A DNA stretch of 64,000 nt, taken from assembly GCA_030549335.1 (NCBI GenBank), contig CM060194.1:62276547-62340546 (forward strand), read 5' to 3'. Made by a program: the position numbers and the translations under genes. The number at the start of each line of letters is the position of its first letter. The first letter of the stretch is position 1. Under the pieces are notes generated by a model. It ran no database searches and had not been told where the DNA came from. It saw only the letters and a list, made by a program, of their open reading frames with translations. Shown here piece by piece: positions 32,102 to 45,500 of the stretch. Source of the DNA: Pontederia crassipes (taxonomy: Eukaryota; Streptophyta; Magnoliopsida; Commelinales; Pontederiaceae).

Positions 32102-35100
32102 ATGGATCCCGCGGCCCCCGCCGCCGCCTCTTCCTCATTGTCCGACTCGTACGTGCACGTCTCGGGCATCGGCAGCACGCCCGAGGCGGGTGCGGAGGGT
32201 GACGATGTTGCCGTCCCGGATCTCATCCCTAATTCGGAAGAGGGGGTCGGTTCGGATACTCCTCCCAATCCGGGAGAGGCGGAATTGGACATTGCCGGCG
32301 AAGAATTGGGAGGCCCGGAAGATTCACCGACAACGGGATTCGCGGAGGGGAGGAGGGCCTTGCCAGAGGAATTGGCGAGGAGTGTCGTGGTTCTGGAGTG
32401 CGAGTCGTCTTCCGAGGGAGGTTCCTGCGACGTGTACCTTGTCGGGACAGCTCATGTCTCCCAGGTAGCTTTTTTGGATCCGCCATTTCTTTTGCGTATT
32501 TAGTTCATACTTGGAGAAGGACTATTTTTTTATGTTCTCAGATAAATATGCCACAAAGCTCAAAGTGGTCGATTTTGACTCGTTTTTTATTGGTTTCTTG
32601 ATTCTGGAACTAAATTAGTAAATAGTATAGCTTTTACACAACCAATGTTCATAGTTCTGCAAATGCAAATTTAACCTCATTGGTCTCAATTGAACCTTTT
32701 GTTATGCATCTGACTGTTTTTTGTTGACTGTCCAGTTATTCAGTAAACGGTTTTTGTTCTTTGAACTGCAGATTGATAATTTTTGTCATCGCTCCCTCTT
32801 CTCAAAATAATGTTGAACATCTCAGTTTTCCTAATGTGGAATAGTTTCAGCAGCCAAATAATAGTGTTTCCTTTTAAGAGAGCAGTAAATAGTATTGTCT
32901 GGTCAGTAACTGTTAATTGTTATGGTCTAAAATGTTGATAGTGAGGATTCTCTTTCGAGTAAAATAAAGAAAAAGTTAAGAACTTTTCATTCTATTTGCA
33001 GGAATCCTGCAGGGAAGTTCAGGCCGTCATCAATTACTTGAAACCACAGGTTCTTCCCTCTTGAATTCATTAATGGATGGATCTTTTTAGCAGGCTAGCC
33101 GCCTGCTTTGGAATGGTTGCTGACGTGCTGGTTGGCTGGCTGATTCTCTTATTCTCAAATCTCGCATGTAATTCTGGTTCTCTTTCATCATGGTTTTCTG
33201 GAAGTCTCAATCTGTTTGAGATGGTTATTGCAGGTTGTATTCCTCGAGCTCTGTTCAAGCAGGATTGCAATTTTAACCCCTCAGAATCTCGAGGTTTGCT
33301 TTCATCAATCATAATTAGAAGATCATACATTTATATCTTTTGACAAGACTGATTTTTTTTACACTTATAATGTCTGCGACATGCAGACCTAACATATCCT
33401 TAAGGGTGCATTCACCAAATTGTCATTCAATATTACCTGGCAACGAAGATTGCCTCTCAGAAATATTGTCATTTGTTAAATTGCGAGCAATGTATAGTAC
33501 CTTGTTTAGTATGCATGAGTAATTTATTTGGAAATTCATATTAGTTATTTATAAGAAAATAAAGATTTATGAGTTAATATATAATTTTTACTGATATACC
33601 CCTAATCAAAAGAATTATGTTTACATATATAAATTATTTTGAACTTCGTAAACTTAAATCATAAATATGTATTCTCACCCATAAATTATAATTTATAAAA
33701 TAATTAATACATTTTTAAAAATATGACAATAATATATCCGTAGGAATTAACTAATATTTATTTGATTAATTTTATAATTTATTTAATTAGTTTTGTAATT
33801 TATTTAATGAGTTTTATAATTTATTTAAATAAAATTCTAAAGGCAAATGGGAAAGTGAAAATAAAAACATGACAACTCAGGTGGTAAGATGGATTGCCTC
33901 CCCTCTCATAACCAATTTACATTGCCACTTCATGGACAATGTGGATTGCGTGGGCAATTTAGATTATTCATTACTTGTCACAAGTAAACAGGATAATGTG
34001 ATGGGCTCAGATAATTTAATACAACATTATATGGTAATTTACAATGATTACTTGTAAAAAACACCCCCTAAGTTTTATGTAATATAGAATGCTAATTTCA
34101 GTGCATGATTTTCTCAAAAACTTCAGACCACGATTGATATCTTTAGAGTTCGAGATTGAAAGAAATGCCTTGTTAGTTTTACTATTCTTAGTTCTGGAGC
34201 TGGCCAAAAACAGTCCTCCTTTTTCTATACTCTAATTGTTGCAAATGCTATCATGTTCCAAAAGGGAGACCTTTCGTGGTGACTAACCATATCTGCACTT
34301 TTTTCCTATTATGAATTTGTCCAAAACGACTGCTATTTAATGTATGCAATACAGTGATGCCACTTGTACTGAGAGCCATTCAAAAAGAGGTATTTAAGAT
34401 TCTGGTGTACTTGAACTTTATGATGGAAAACAAAGAGGGATAATAGGAAATCAACCTAGTAAATTGAAGCTGTAATACAGTGAGCCAAGACGTCTGGAAA
34501 TCTAGATGGAAACAATACAGACACCGGAGAATAGGAATAAAATGGACAGGACAGAAAACAATGATGGGGCTGCTAATGTAACCAGTCTCCTATAAGTGGA
34601 ATGTCTAACACAAGAGGTCAATAATTTGCAAGTCTAAGGAGCACATTCCATTGCATTTGACTAAGTAAATCTGACATTGTCTTCTTCAAGCTACCACCAA
34701 TAAAAGTGGCTTGAATAGCATATACGTGGAAACTATTTGGGATGAGAATTCAATTTTTATCTATCATTTGCATGATCATAAACATATAAAAGAAAATGAT
34801 GTATAATGCTGGAAGTTGTTCTTCTATCAATTTTGTAGAAGGAAATCTGCAATGTATAATGCTGGAAGTTGTTCTTCTATCAAGAGCAAAATGATGTAGA
34901 AACTTATGAACATATTATAAATGAGATAACATCTGTGGGTATATTACTAACAAAGAGCATTCATGAAGTACATAATGAAAATGGCAAAAAATAGAAAGCG
35001 GGCATATTGACTATTTTGCCAAGAAATGGGAAGTGCTGTTCTCTAGGGGTAAATTAAACGATATGGTTAATTTATGGCCAATTTAGTTTTCTTATTTCAG

Positions 35101-38100
35101 GGATCTCTTAGACCTGGATTGTTATTCTGATTCATATGCTGTGCAACTATGTGTTGACGTGTAATTTTAGCCTGGGTACTCGATCAGGTTCCCACTGTGA
35201 GTGAAATGATTGATATGTGGAAGAAAAAGAAGATGAATGCTTTTGGAATTCTCTATAGCTGGTTTCTTGCCAAAGTATGCACTCTTTTTCTCTGTTCTGC
35301 TTTTATCCAAAGTTGATTATCACTTATATGGTAATTTGCTACTTCAGGTTGCTGATAAACTTGAAGTTTTCCCTGGTTCAGAGTTTCGAGTGGCATTTGA
35401 GGAAGCAAGGACTTATGGTGCCAAAGTTATACTGGGCGATCGTCCTGTCAATGTACTAAGTTCAAAGTTTTCTTCATTCACCATTATTATCCTTCTGTGT
35501 TGATGTTCGATTGTTCAGTCTTCTATTTTACTGTTTTCTGGGGACATGGTTGGTGTTAGGTGGTCATTAATCATGCAGTCTTACTCATTGCACTACGTCA
35601 ACTGGCTATACTGTTGGTATTTTTGTGGCTAATCTAGTTTCAACATGATTCTTGTACTTTTGGGGGATGAGGTGTTATGTTCAGAGCATTATTTTCTTTC
35701 TTGTATGATTGTTTAGAAGTAGCGAGTCTAGTGACAACATTATCGGTTCTTTTCTATTTACAAGTTGTCACACACGTAAAGTAACAGTGAACTTTCAAGA
35801 AATACAGATGGCTGCACAACTCGGCACGATCCTATAGTAGTTTTCCCAAAAAAAGATCTAATACATAGTTAAGGATATGATGAGGGTTTTCTTGTACTAT
35901 TACATGACCACTTTCTCATTTTTTTAAGCATAAGGATTAACAACTTGTGTTATTCTTGTCATACACAAAAAGCAAGAAAGAAAAATTCTTTTTACCCAAA
36001 AAAGAAAATCTCCTTTAGCTTTAGTTACCTTGTGGAGAGCATCTCCAAATGAATCATTTCTTGATGTTCTAGTTTCCCATCGGTAAATTTCAACCTTTTC
36101 CTCTTCATGAAGTTTGTTGTGTATCTGTGGTCAGTTCATCAGATAGTCTCATCCACATTGTTAGTCCATGTCCTCACAGTTTGTCTATATAGTCGACACA
36201 TGATCATTTTTCCTTTGTTAGCCATATGGCATAAGAAATCTAATGTCATCTCGAAAAAATTATGACTTGTCTAGTTACTAGGTTGGATTATCTGCAGAGA
36301 GACATAGTTAATAACTTTCCAATTCTTTTGCAGATCACCTTACGGAGAACTTGGGGGAAAATGACATTGTGGCATAGAACAAAGTTCCTGTGTCATATTT
36401 TCTTTCAAACTGTTTTCTTGCCAAGCCCGGATGACTTGAATAAAATGGTAAGCTATAATATTAATATATTTAAAATTTCCAGTAATCCCTTGGACCTCTA
36501 ACATTCAGTCTGATTGTCTAGGAAAACTTTATTCCAGAACTAGGTAATTTATGATTTTAGATGTTTCTGGAATAAGGGAAGGACATCACCTACTTTATAC
36601 TATCTTGCTTTCCTTTTAGCATAGCTGTTTGACTTAGTGTCATTTAGCAAACAGATGCTTGGAAAAGAGGATAAATTGTGCATGTAATTCTTGTCACCAA
36701 GCATCATCAGAAAGTTGACACTGAACTACATGCCTACCTATACTGACTTCCCTGGTTTGAAGTCCAAGCCTTGAGATGCAGATGACAAAATTATTAAGCT
36801 TATATGCTTATATCCGACATGAAGCAACATGGTTATGCCCAAACTTCTCACTATTTTGCTCTTTGGATCATAACCCAATATAAATTTATTGAGTTATTAT
36901 AATCTGCAGTAAACATTGTCCTTGATTATTCAACTTATGACTTATTGAGTAATTAGAATCTTCAGTAAATATTATGTCCTCGATTATTCAACTTAGGAGT
37001 CGATGGGAAGATGCTACATGTACATCATTCATCTTTTTTTATCAGTGGGAAGTCGTGGTGTGAACCAGTTTACAGTACATGCCTTCCCATTCTTTTTCCC
37101 TTTTTGATTCTTGTTTTCTTTCTGCACATGTACATTCTAAGCTTTTGCATTAATACAAAGAGATGACTGCTCAAGTTTTGCTGTTATTGTTAAAAAAATT
37201 GTTAAACTTAGCCAGAGTTTGTTCCATTCTTTGATATACTAGGAAATTGATCTGATCTAATTTCAATATCTTGTATTTCCTTGTTCAATCCCAAGAAAAG
37301 GAGAATTTTATTTCAGATTAGTCTGTATATTTCATATTGTACAATTCTTTTCTTTGTGGGATCATTTTCCCCTAATCTTGGTTAGTTTTGGTACATTAAT
37401 AGTAAACTTGTGAGATATGATATAGAATGGAATAGAACGCATATATCGATGGTCTTATCTTGCTTGAGATTGAAGGTGAAATGGTAAAGCACTCATTTTT
37501 CAACCTATACATGATGCTTGTCTTCCCTGGTATTACAGTTATAGTTTGTTGTTATGTAAATGGAAAGATGCACTTTAGCACAAATTATATCTTCTTCTTT
37601 CTAATAAAACATTGGATCAGTATTAGCTGATGAGGTGAATTATAATCATGCATGTGTTTATTTTTTTTATGATGTTTATCAGCATATTTTTGTCTCACGC
37701 TTCATGAGTTGTTGCATATTAATGATGCCTTACCCTTCAGAAAGTGTGGTGGTTTGAACACTTCAGCATGAAAATTTTGTTGATTTGGCAATATCTTTAG
37801 TATCATATCAAGAGTTGGCACTGTCTCTTTCAGTTAAAGGAGATGGATGGTGACATGCTGACTATAGTTATTCAAGAGATGAGCAAGGCATTCCCTACTC
37901 TGATGGAAACACTTCTGCATGAGCGCGACATGTTAGTTTATAGTTCTCCCATGCTTTACCTTACAATTGGTCCCTCATTTATTCTATGAACAAGGTGACT
38001 CGGACTGCTTCCTTTCGTTTTACTAGTGACCATAGTCATACCATGGTTGAAATATTTTCTTTCTTCTTTGTTCTTTCATTTTAGTTAAAATTATCCTCAA

Positions 38101-39150
38101 AATGAAAAATAATTAAAAAAGAGAGTAGATAGGCTTGTAATGCCAGGCATGCCAGATTTCATTTTACATTTTTTATGTGGAATTTAAAAAACCAGTGGAA
38201 AAAGAAGTTTAATGGACATCCCAAGGTGGCTTTCTTCGCTATTACAGTAGGGATAGTCTTGGCACTCAAATCTCTGCAGAGAGGCTCTTCCCACTTCTTG
38301 AATCATAGCTTCTGTATATTGTTTTCGCCTCACTATTTGGATGACATACCTAGTGCAACAATTAAGAAAGTCAAAGATAAAATAACTCCCTCTCGTGCAG
38401 CAGAGATGTTTGGAAATTTGGGCACTGCATTTTAGCAGCCAAAGAGATGGGTAATTGTCACGTAAGACAATAGCAAAGCAGTTATTCCAATAGAATTAAA
38501 ATAATTCACAAGCATCTTTTTTACTTGTTGATATTTTGTTTATAATCCTTCATGCAAACATAGTCCTTTTTTATCTTCTAAAGACATCCTGTGTATTCAG
38601 GTATATGTCATCCATGTTGTTGAATGTAGCAAAGCAACATTCTTCAGTTGTCGCAGTTGTTGGTAAAGGACATCTGCCTGGGATTCAGAAGCACTGGAAG
38701 CAGCCCATTGAGGTCAGATTACTCTTTCCGTCTCTTGTATAACAATTATGAAAAAGTTTTTTGAAGGGTTGTAACAATTCTTAATTAGCTAATCAAGAGT
38801 CCTCTGCTCGTCTGAAAATTATAAGGTCTGAGGTTGGTTGTCCACTAACCCCTGATTCTGTCTGACTTGCTAGAAAGATTTGAACTTGAAAGAACCTTCT
38901 AGCAGAAAATGGGTCATTTGACTCCTAATAGTCTAAGGTTTCATAGATATTGCAGAAGATTATCTTGTGCCTTTCTTCCAGATAATATCTCATTTCTGCC
39001 CCTTTCCTTTTCTTGTTACAGCTAAGTCACTTGCTAGAAGTTCCTGCACAAAGTGCAGGCGTCCATGGAGTAAAAGTTTTAACAACAGTAGGTGTGGCCT
39101 TGGCCGGGGTCGCTGTTGCCTCTGGTGTTTATCTTCTAATCAAGAGGTGA
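32102..39150 (+). CDS. TraB-domain protein, C-terminal membrane anchor
   Basis: Nine exons (32102-32464, 33002-33049, 33234-33293, 35188-35274, 35348-35452, 36334-36447, 37834-37931, 38601-38712, 39022-39150) give 371 residues with all phases matching. The acidic Ala/Pro/Glu-rich N-terminus is followed by the TraB/PrgY-type fold: GTAHVS (115-120), VVFLELCSSR (138-147), and VVGKGHLPGI with His316. A hydrophobic segment (LTTVGVALAGVAVASGVYLLI) ends just before the stop, as in tail-anchored proteins. Plant TraB proteins have been described at ER-mitochondrion contact sites with a role in mitophagy; that role is carried over by family, not shown here. The first exon is about 60% GC and the introns are AT-rich. 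Intron 3 contains a Tourist-like MITE. Confidence 0.93.
33404..34068. mobile_element. Tourist-like (PIF/Harbinger) MITE
   Basis: The left end GGGTGCATTCACCAAATTG, then TCATTCAATATTACC, is imperfectly inverted at the right (GGTAATTTACAATGATTAC, then TTGTAAAAAACACCCCC). The trinucleotide TAA flanks both sides (33401-33403, 34069-34071), the target duplication of this superfamily. It is 665 bp, AT-rich, without coding capacity, in intron 3 of the TraB gene. Confidence 0.6.
34799..34883. repeat. 32-bp duplication enclosing a 21-nt insert
   Basis: The 32 bases from ATGTATAATGCTGG to CTTCTATCAA occur at 34799-34830 and 34852-34883. The enclosed TTTTGTAGAAGGAAATC resembles the inverse L1 tail (TTTTGAGAAGGAAAA). 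It may be one more tail-only insertion with a long duplication, in TraB intron 3. Confidence 0.5.
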
Positions 39151-40627
39151 TGACGCCTGAGGAGGATCCTTCGATTACTTATAAGAAAAAGATGCAAATC
39201 GAGTGGAGGAAGTTGTTAGTCATTATTGTGAATCACAAACTTTGTTCTAAATGTGGGTTTATTTTTTTTTAGCTGATATTAGGCCTCACAGGATCATCCT
39301 CTAAATGTTTCCTTTTCTGGCTGTTACAAACTGTCCAAAGCATATTTCATAATAAGAATCATAATTAAAAAATGTTTCAAAAAATATGATAATTCAAAAT
39401 ATCAAAGTAAAGATATGTTTTCTGAAATTTGAAGGTTCACATTGGAAAAGTTCCCAGCTGCGGAGAGATGTGAATTTGTAATATAATTATCTTGTTTTTT
39501 TATCTTATGTGTGACCTATGCCCTTGTTTCAATTAGCGAATTGTAAATTTTCAACAGTGCATATCGAATATGAAATGTATAACCTTCTGATTGATACATG
39601 TTGTGGCGCCCCACGGCCAATCTAAATAATTTCATTCCATTGGATGAGAGTAAATCATGTGAAATTATTAGCTGTTGTAAACGTGAAATTCAAATACACT
39701 ATTTATCTGTTTGGTTAGGGTGAAAGAAGAATAAATTTTTGAGAAAAAAAATTAATTCCTTTCGTTGAGTTTAAATTGGAGTTTCCATTCACCTTTATCT
39801 CATTTTTCTTTTCCCTTTAAAATAGAGTGAAAAGAAAGGAAAAAATAATGATTATATATTTTCTTTTTTATTATACCTAATTTAAACTATAATATTTTTA
39901 AAAATTTTATTCTACTTTCATTTTCATTTCCTTTCTTTTCTCAAATTTGAATCAAACATGACCTTAGGTTGCCTGAAACTCCATTATACGGACAAAATAA
40001 CTCTTTTTTCAGGCTTGATAAAAAAAATCACGGTGAACCAAAGAAAAAGAGAACGAAAAGGTATATTACTTTCCGAATTGTTCATGTTTCAATGTTCATG
40101 TTTTCCGAATTGTACCTTGTGCAAAGATATATTACTTTCCGAATTGTTGTCAAGTTCTCATCCAACAATTATTAAAAAAAACATAAACGTAATTTATCCA
40201 TCGTACTTTAGATTCATAAATTCCTTCGGACGCGGAAATATATCATATTGAGCGTATATCCGCTATTGACAGTAAAACATATCATAAGGATTTGTGAAAT
40301 GTCTTCATCATATTTCTTTTTTCCTTTTTGGTAATCATCTCGCTGTATTATCTTTGACGGTGAACTTCTTAGGGTATATATTATCACCTGAAAGTTCAGT
40401 TTTCTTGGTTACAAAAAAAGAAGCAAAGTTTCGAATTGGAACATTTCTAAATGCATAAAAATTTTCCTAATCTCACATGTGCTCCGAACAACATCAAAAT
40501 AGTCGAATTCAATAAGAGTCTAACTCGTGATCAGTGCACATAATTCTTAATGTCAATTGAGTTGAATCATCAGCGTCACTTTTCGAACACAACCCAAAAA
40601 TAAAGAGAGATGATGAGAATCCTGCCG
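39151..40627. other. intergenic region, possible MITE at about 39700-39970
   Basis: The TraB 3' untranslated region is followed by AT-rich DNA. CTGTTTGGTTAGGGTG near 39708 and an inverse-like AATCAAACATGACCTT near 39951 suggest a degraded hAT MITE. Around 40055-40155, the unit ATTACTTTCCGAATTGTT recurs two or three times. No gene is seen. Confidence 0.4.
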
Positions 40628-41345
40628 CTAATTTATGGCTGCTTCCGTAGATTCTGAGGTTGATGCGGAGGAAGTCACGTCCCTGGCGCATTGTATCTCC
40701 CAACCAAACGGAGCAAGATCAGATTATTACCTTCAAGTAAATGTTTTGCTGGATGCTAAAGAACTCCTAAATTCAGTTGTAGGCTTCTAACAAATCGACA
40801 AACTCATTCATGGACAAGATTACTAGAAGACTATGTCTAAGGAAACTGCACAATATATAAAAAAACCAATTTCATAATCAATCCAAACAAGTAGAGCTGA
40901 TTCCCTCTTAATTAAACAAAATGACACCAGCATAAACAAACGTCTTCTTTCCCAAAAAATAACGCATGGTATCCTTTTCTGTTCACATATTTATTCTCTC
41001 TGTAAATTCAATTTAAGTTTGTTCTGAACTCAGGGTTTGGTATGTGAAACATATCAAACATCAGTAAATGAACATCCCAACACTTCCATCTGAAATAGAG
41101 TTAGTGGAGCACTAATCGCTCCGGACATCGAAAGTCTTGGTAGACCCGGGGCGGCACCCAAAAAAAAAGAAAAACAAAGAGTGAGAGAGAGAAACAACCT
41201 TTCCGAGTGAGGAGCCCAGAGGACTTGCAGTTCTTGCCTTCGTAATAATAATTCCTCGGCCCTCCTTTGGGAGATAATATACTTAATGATGAAGTTCTTT
41301 TCCTCCGTAATGCTCTGCCTAACCCAATTAGCATCCCAATGGCAT
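40628..41345 (-). pseudogene. mitochondrial ribosomal protein L27/L41-like, incomplete
   Basis: Minus-strand exon 41345-41199 encodes GLGRALRRKRTSSLSILSPK and then GKNCKSSGLLTRKG, the N-terminal half of the plant mitochondrial L27 (mL41-type) protein, ending at a usable donor. The C-terminal end (QCARDVTSSASTSESTEAA, stop at 40628-40630) lies about 500 bp further on. I could not find the central 25-30 residues (family: GGYV...KLPNYVVPDLTDFKLKPYVS) in between. The expected start ATG (41343-41345) is one base out of frame with the rest, though an in-frame ATG follows within five codons. The gene therefore looks decayed or is a non-coding relic, unless the missing exon is very diverged. A retroposon tail sits right behind the exon. 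An upstream leader exon with donor at about 42553 seems to belong to it. Confidence 0.6.
41101..41170 (+). repeat. second copy of the GGCACCC poly-A retroposon tail
   Basis: GTAGACCCGGGGCGGCACCC followed by A9 parallels the copy at 4710-4798. It lies inside the intron after the first exon of the L27-like gene. Confidence 0.4.
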
Positions 41346-41588
41346 ATTTAAACAAACGGAAATTACAACTTAACAAGTCTTATAAACCTGAGCAACACAA
41401 GCATATGTCATATGTGTCACCACATATAACAAATGCAGTACTAGGATGAATACAAAGTCCATATTAAAATGGCAAGCAATAAATTTGTTTATAAAGAATA
41501 ATTTATTAGCAATAAATACTAAGATCTCCCATGTTATTGTATTTAATAACTGGATTTTTTCGTACGCCATAATAATCAACACAAACTC

Positions 41589-41611
41589 TTTTTTTTTTTT
41601 TTTTGAGAAGA
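41589..41611 (-). repeat. 23-nt LINE tail with 12-bp target duplication
   Basis: A T-run plus GAGAAGA is flanked by CAACACAAACTC (41577-41588) and CAACGCAAACTC (41612-41623), one mismatch. It has the same inverse L1-tail form as at 21989. Confidence 0.6.
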
Positions 41612-41623
41612 CAACGCAAACTC

Positions 41624-42577
41624 AGTTGGCTTGGTATTCTTGCTCATCTTGTTCAAGCAGACTGACTCATGAAGTAATATAAACTTCTCAGCAACCTCAC
41701 CAAAACCAAACAACAACAGATGCACAACAGGATATATAATTATCATTATAAATTGAGCTGGTTCCAAACCTGATACAAAATCATTTTAGGCAACATTTCA
41801 TATCAAAAGTTAACTGCTAAATAAATGATATGCAAGTGCACGAATCAGCCAAAGTGGAACAGCAAACGGTTTAACAATCTCAAGATTAGTTTCATGATCC
41901 TAATTTATCTAAAATGCTATGACTATTTGGTCAAATACGACATGATTTAAGAGCATCAAATCATCTGCTTAATGCCATCATTTTGATGATGAAACTTAAA
42001 CAAGAATGAGAAAATAGAGATGAACTGTGCATACTAACTTGTCAACGCGTGCCAAATTGCCATAATCTTTGTTTTGGCTTCAATAACTTAGTTGCAGATG
42101 CCAAACGTACCTGGTAGGAAGCACAAGTTACAATCTTTTTAGGGAAGCACAAGTTAACATTACTATAATTTCTCTCTTAAAAGAAAAAAAAATACTGCAG
42201 TTGTGAACTTGCATCATTATGTATTATGTACTTTGCAAATCTTTTATCATAATGGATGATTACCATCTTACTAATAATTCTTTTAGCTCTCTCTGTAAAA
42301 AGAGAAGAGGTTACTAAACTGTTGAATGTGAATCCATCCAAAACTGAAAACAATTAATAAAGGAAACCTTTCAAAGATTGATTCTTTTTTCATGCAGGTC
42401 GTTCTATGCATCATCTATATTGCATCCTGCGATTACGATTGAAAGACGAATACCCTCCCACAAGACTCGAATATGTCTCTTCCTCCACCGCCCCCTCGAC
42501 CGACCAAAGGAGGTTCCCAGAAAGAAATTAAAGAAGGAAGGAGAAGTTACCTGAAAGTTAGCGATTGCCGGGGAAGG
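41624..42577. other. probable leader intron and leader exon of the L27-like gene
   Basis: Mostly AT-rich non-coding DNA. Read on the minus strand, CTAACTTTCAG|GTAACTTC at about 42553 is a good donor, so the GC-richer stretch just before it may be a 5' leader exon. The Gypsy element begins within that exon. Confidence 0.4.
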
Positions 42578-45500
42578 TGATAGGATCCTATACCTAGTAA
42601 TAGTAGAATTAGTTTATTTTCTTTAATTAGAATTAAGTATTTACTTCCTAGTTTGATGGCCTAGTTTGATTAGCACTTTAGCTATTTACTTTCTAATTTG
42701 AGTAGCACTCTTTTTATTTTATTTCTAGTTCTACTAGGACTTATTTGGTTACCTTATAAATAGGGCCTCTTGGAACTCTTTTTAATCATATATGAGAATA
42801 CAATCTTCTTTTGATATTTGCTTGGAGCAACTATTTTGGAGGCTTGACCCCCTCGAAGTGGTCTATTAGAGGCTTGATCCCCTCGAAGTGATCTAATTAG
42901 AATTCTAGTTGGACTAGGAACCTAACAATTGGTATCAGAGCAGGTAATATTCGTGGATCTATATCTTTTACCTATTAATGATTATAAAGTTGTGCTCGGT
43001 ATTGAGTGGTTACGTACATTGGGAGAAATCACTTGGGACTTCTCAAAATTAATAATGAAATTTGAATTGGAAGGCTAAAATGTGATATTAAAAGGAAAAC
43101 GTTGCAAGGTCAATTCTATATCAAATCATCGCATGGAAAAAATACTTCGGAAGAAAAAAAGGGGTTATATTGTTCAACTCCAACTTATGGGACTAACACA
43201 TTTACCGTCAACTGTTGAGAATAGACTTGAGCCCTTGCTTTCAGAATTTTCAGATATATTTGCAGAACCAGAAGGATTGTCACTTCAACGATCACATGAT
43301 CATCGAATACCCCTCTTATCAGGCTCTTCTCCGACTAATGTTCGGCCATATCGTTATCCTCATTTTCAAAAGGTTGAAATTGAAAAAAATAGTTCAAGAA
43401 ATGCTTGAAGCAGGAATAATTCATCCTAGTGTTAGTCCTTATTCTTCTCCGGTGTTATTGGTAAAAAAGAAAGATGGTTCCTGGCGTATGTGTGTGGATT
43501 ATAGAGCTCTCAATAAAGTCACTATCAAGGACAAATACCCTATTCCAGTGGTCGACGAGTTGCTTGATGAACTTGGAGGTGCAAAGTTATACACTAAGTT
43601 CGACCTGTGTTCTGGGTATCATCAAATTCGGGTACATGAAGCCGATGTGCAAAAGACTGCTTTTCGAACTCACGATGAACATTATGAGTTTTTGGTTATG
43701 CCCTTTGGGTTAACTAATGCTCCATCCATTTTTCAGAGCTTGATGAACGACATCTTTCGACCATACTTATGGAAATTTGTGTTAATATTCTTTGATGATA
43801 TCATCATTTACAGTTCATCCTTGGAGGAGCACCTATCTCATTTGAAGATAATTTTTACTATACTTCGTGAGCATAAACTATTTGTTAAGAAATCTAAATG
43901 CAATTTTGGTCAACTGCAAGTAGAGTACCTTGGGCATATTGTCTCTTATGAGGGCGTTTCAGTGGATCAATCTAAAATTCAAGTAATGCTTGAGTGGCCC
44001 GTTCCTCATACAGTTAAAGCATTTAGAGGGTTCTTGGGTTTAACATGATACTATCGCAAGTTTGTGAAGGATTATGGTAAGATAAGTGCACCACTGACAT
44101 CTTTGTTGAAGAAGGATTCCTTCAAGTGGAATGATGATGCAAAAAGGGCTTTTGATCAACTTAAGCTTGCTATGTCCACAACCCAGTCTTAACTTTGCCA
44201 AATTTTGATAAATTATTCGTCATTGAATCTGATGCTTCAGGAGTCGAGATTGGTGCTGTGTTGATGCAAGAAGGACGACCAATTGCATATACTAGCAAGG
44301 CTCTGACAAAAACACATCTCAGTTGGTCTGTGTATGATAAAGAGATGCTTGTCATTATTCATGCTGTCACTAAATGGAGACCTTACTTAATTGGTCATCG
44401 ATTTCAGATTCGTACATATCATAATAGTTTAAAACATATTTTAGAGCAAAGAATCACTTCTATGCTACAACAAAAGTGGGTCTCTAAATTATTGGGATAT
44501 GATTATGAGATTACTTATAAAAGAGGAGCTGAAAATCTTGTGGCTGATGCTCTCTCTCGTCTTCCTGAGCATGGAACCTTATCTGCTATATCTATTTTGT
44601 CCACTGCCCTTTTGGATTCTATTCATCAAGAATAGCAAGAGGATGCTGCTATCAAAACCTTAATTCAAAGGTTACAAGATGAACCTCTTTCAGTTTCACC
44701 GTATTCTTGGCACTCTAGAAATCTTCTATATAAAGGTAAAATGATTTTAGTGCCAAACTCAGCTCATAAGTTAACATTACTAAAGGAATTTCATGGTTCC
44801 CCAATGGCTGGGCATTCTGGTGTACTTCGCACATATAAGCGTATTTCTCGAGAATTCTATTGGACAGGCATGAAAAATGATGTCAAAAAAATTGTTGCTG
44901 AATGTGATGTTTGCCAGCGTCATAAAGGGGAAACAATTGCAAGTCCAGGTTTATTCCAGCCACTTTCAATTTCTATTGAAGCATGGGTAGATATATCTAT
45001 GGATTTCATTGAGGGTTTACCCTCTTCACATGGAAAAACTACAATATTTGTGGTAGTGGATCGCCTTACTAAGTATGCCCACTTTTGTGCCATGTCTCAT
45101 CCATATACGGCAGTTACTGTTGTTAATGTTTTTGTTGAAAATGTTGTCAAGTTGCATGGGGTGCCACGATCAATCGTAAGTGTTAGAGACAAAGTCTTCA
45201 CTAGTCAATTTTGGAAGGAACTTTGTCGTTTACAACAAACCCAATTGACAATGAGCACCGCTTATCATCATCAAACGGACGGACAAACTAAAGTTGTCAA
45301 TAGATGTTTGGAATCTTATCTTCGTTGTTTTTCAAGTGATAAGCCTAAAAATTGGATGAAGTGGTTTCCTTGGGCAGAGTGGTGGTACAACACAACTTTT
45401 CACTCTTCAACAAAACTTACTCCTTTTGAAGCTATGTATGAATATCCTCCTCCTGCTATTGCCCAATATTCAACAGGCGCTACTACTGTTAATGCTATGG

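Noticed and set aside
36860-36995. Imperfect tandem repeat of about 65 bp around TTATTGAGT and GATTATTCAACTTA
   Set aside because: It is short, diverged and AT-rich, with no sign of function or mobility.
38175-38435. Open frame of 86 codons in a TraB intron
   Set aside because: The exons before and after join in phase without it and it matches no part of the TraB family.
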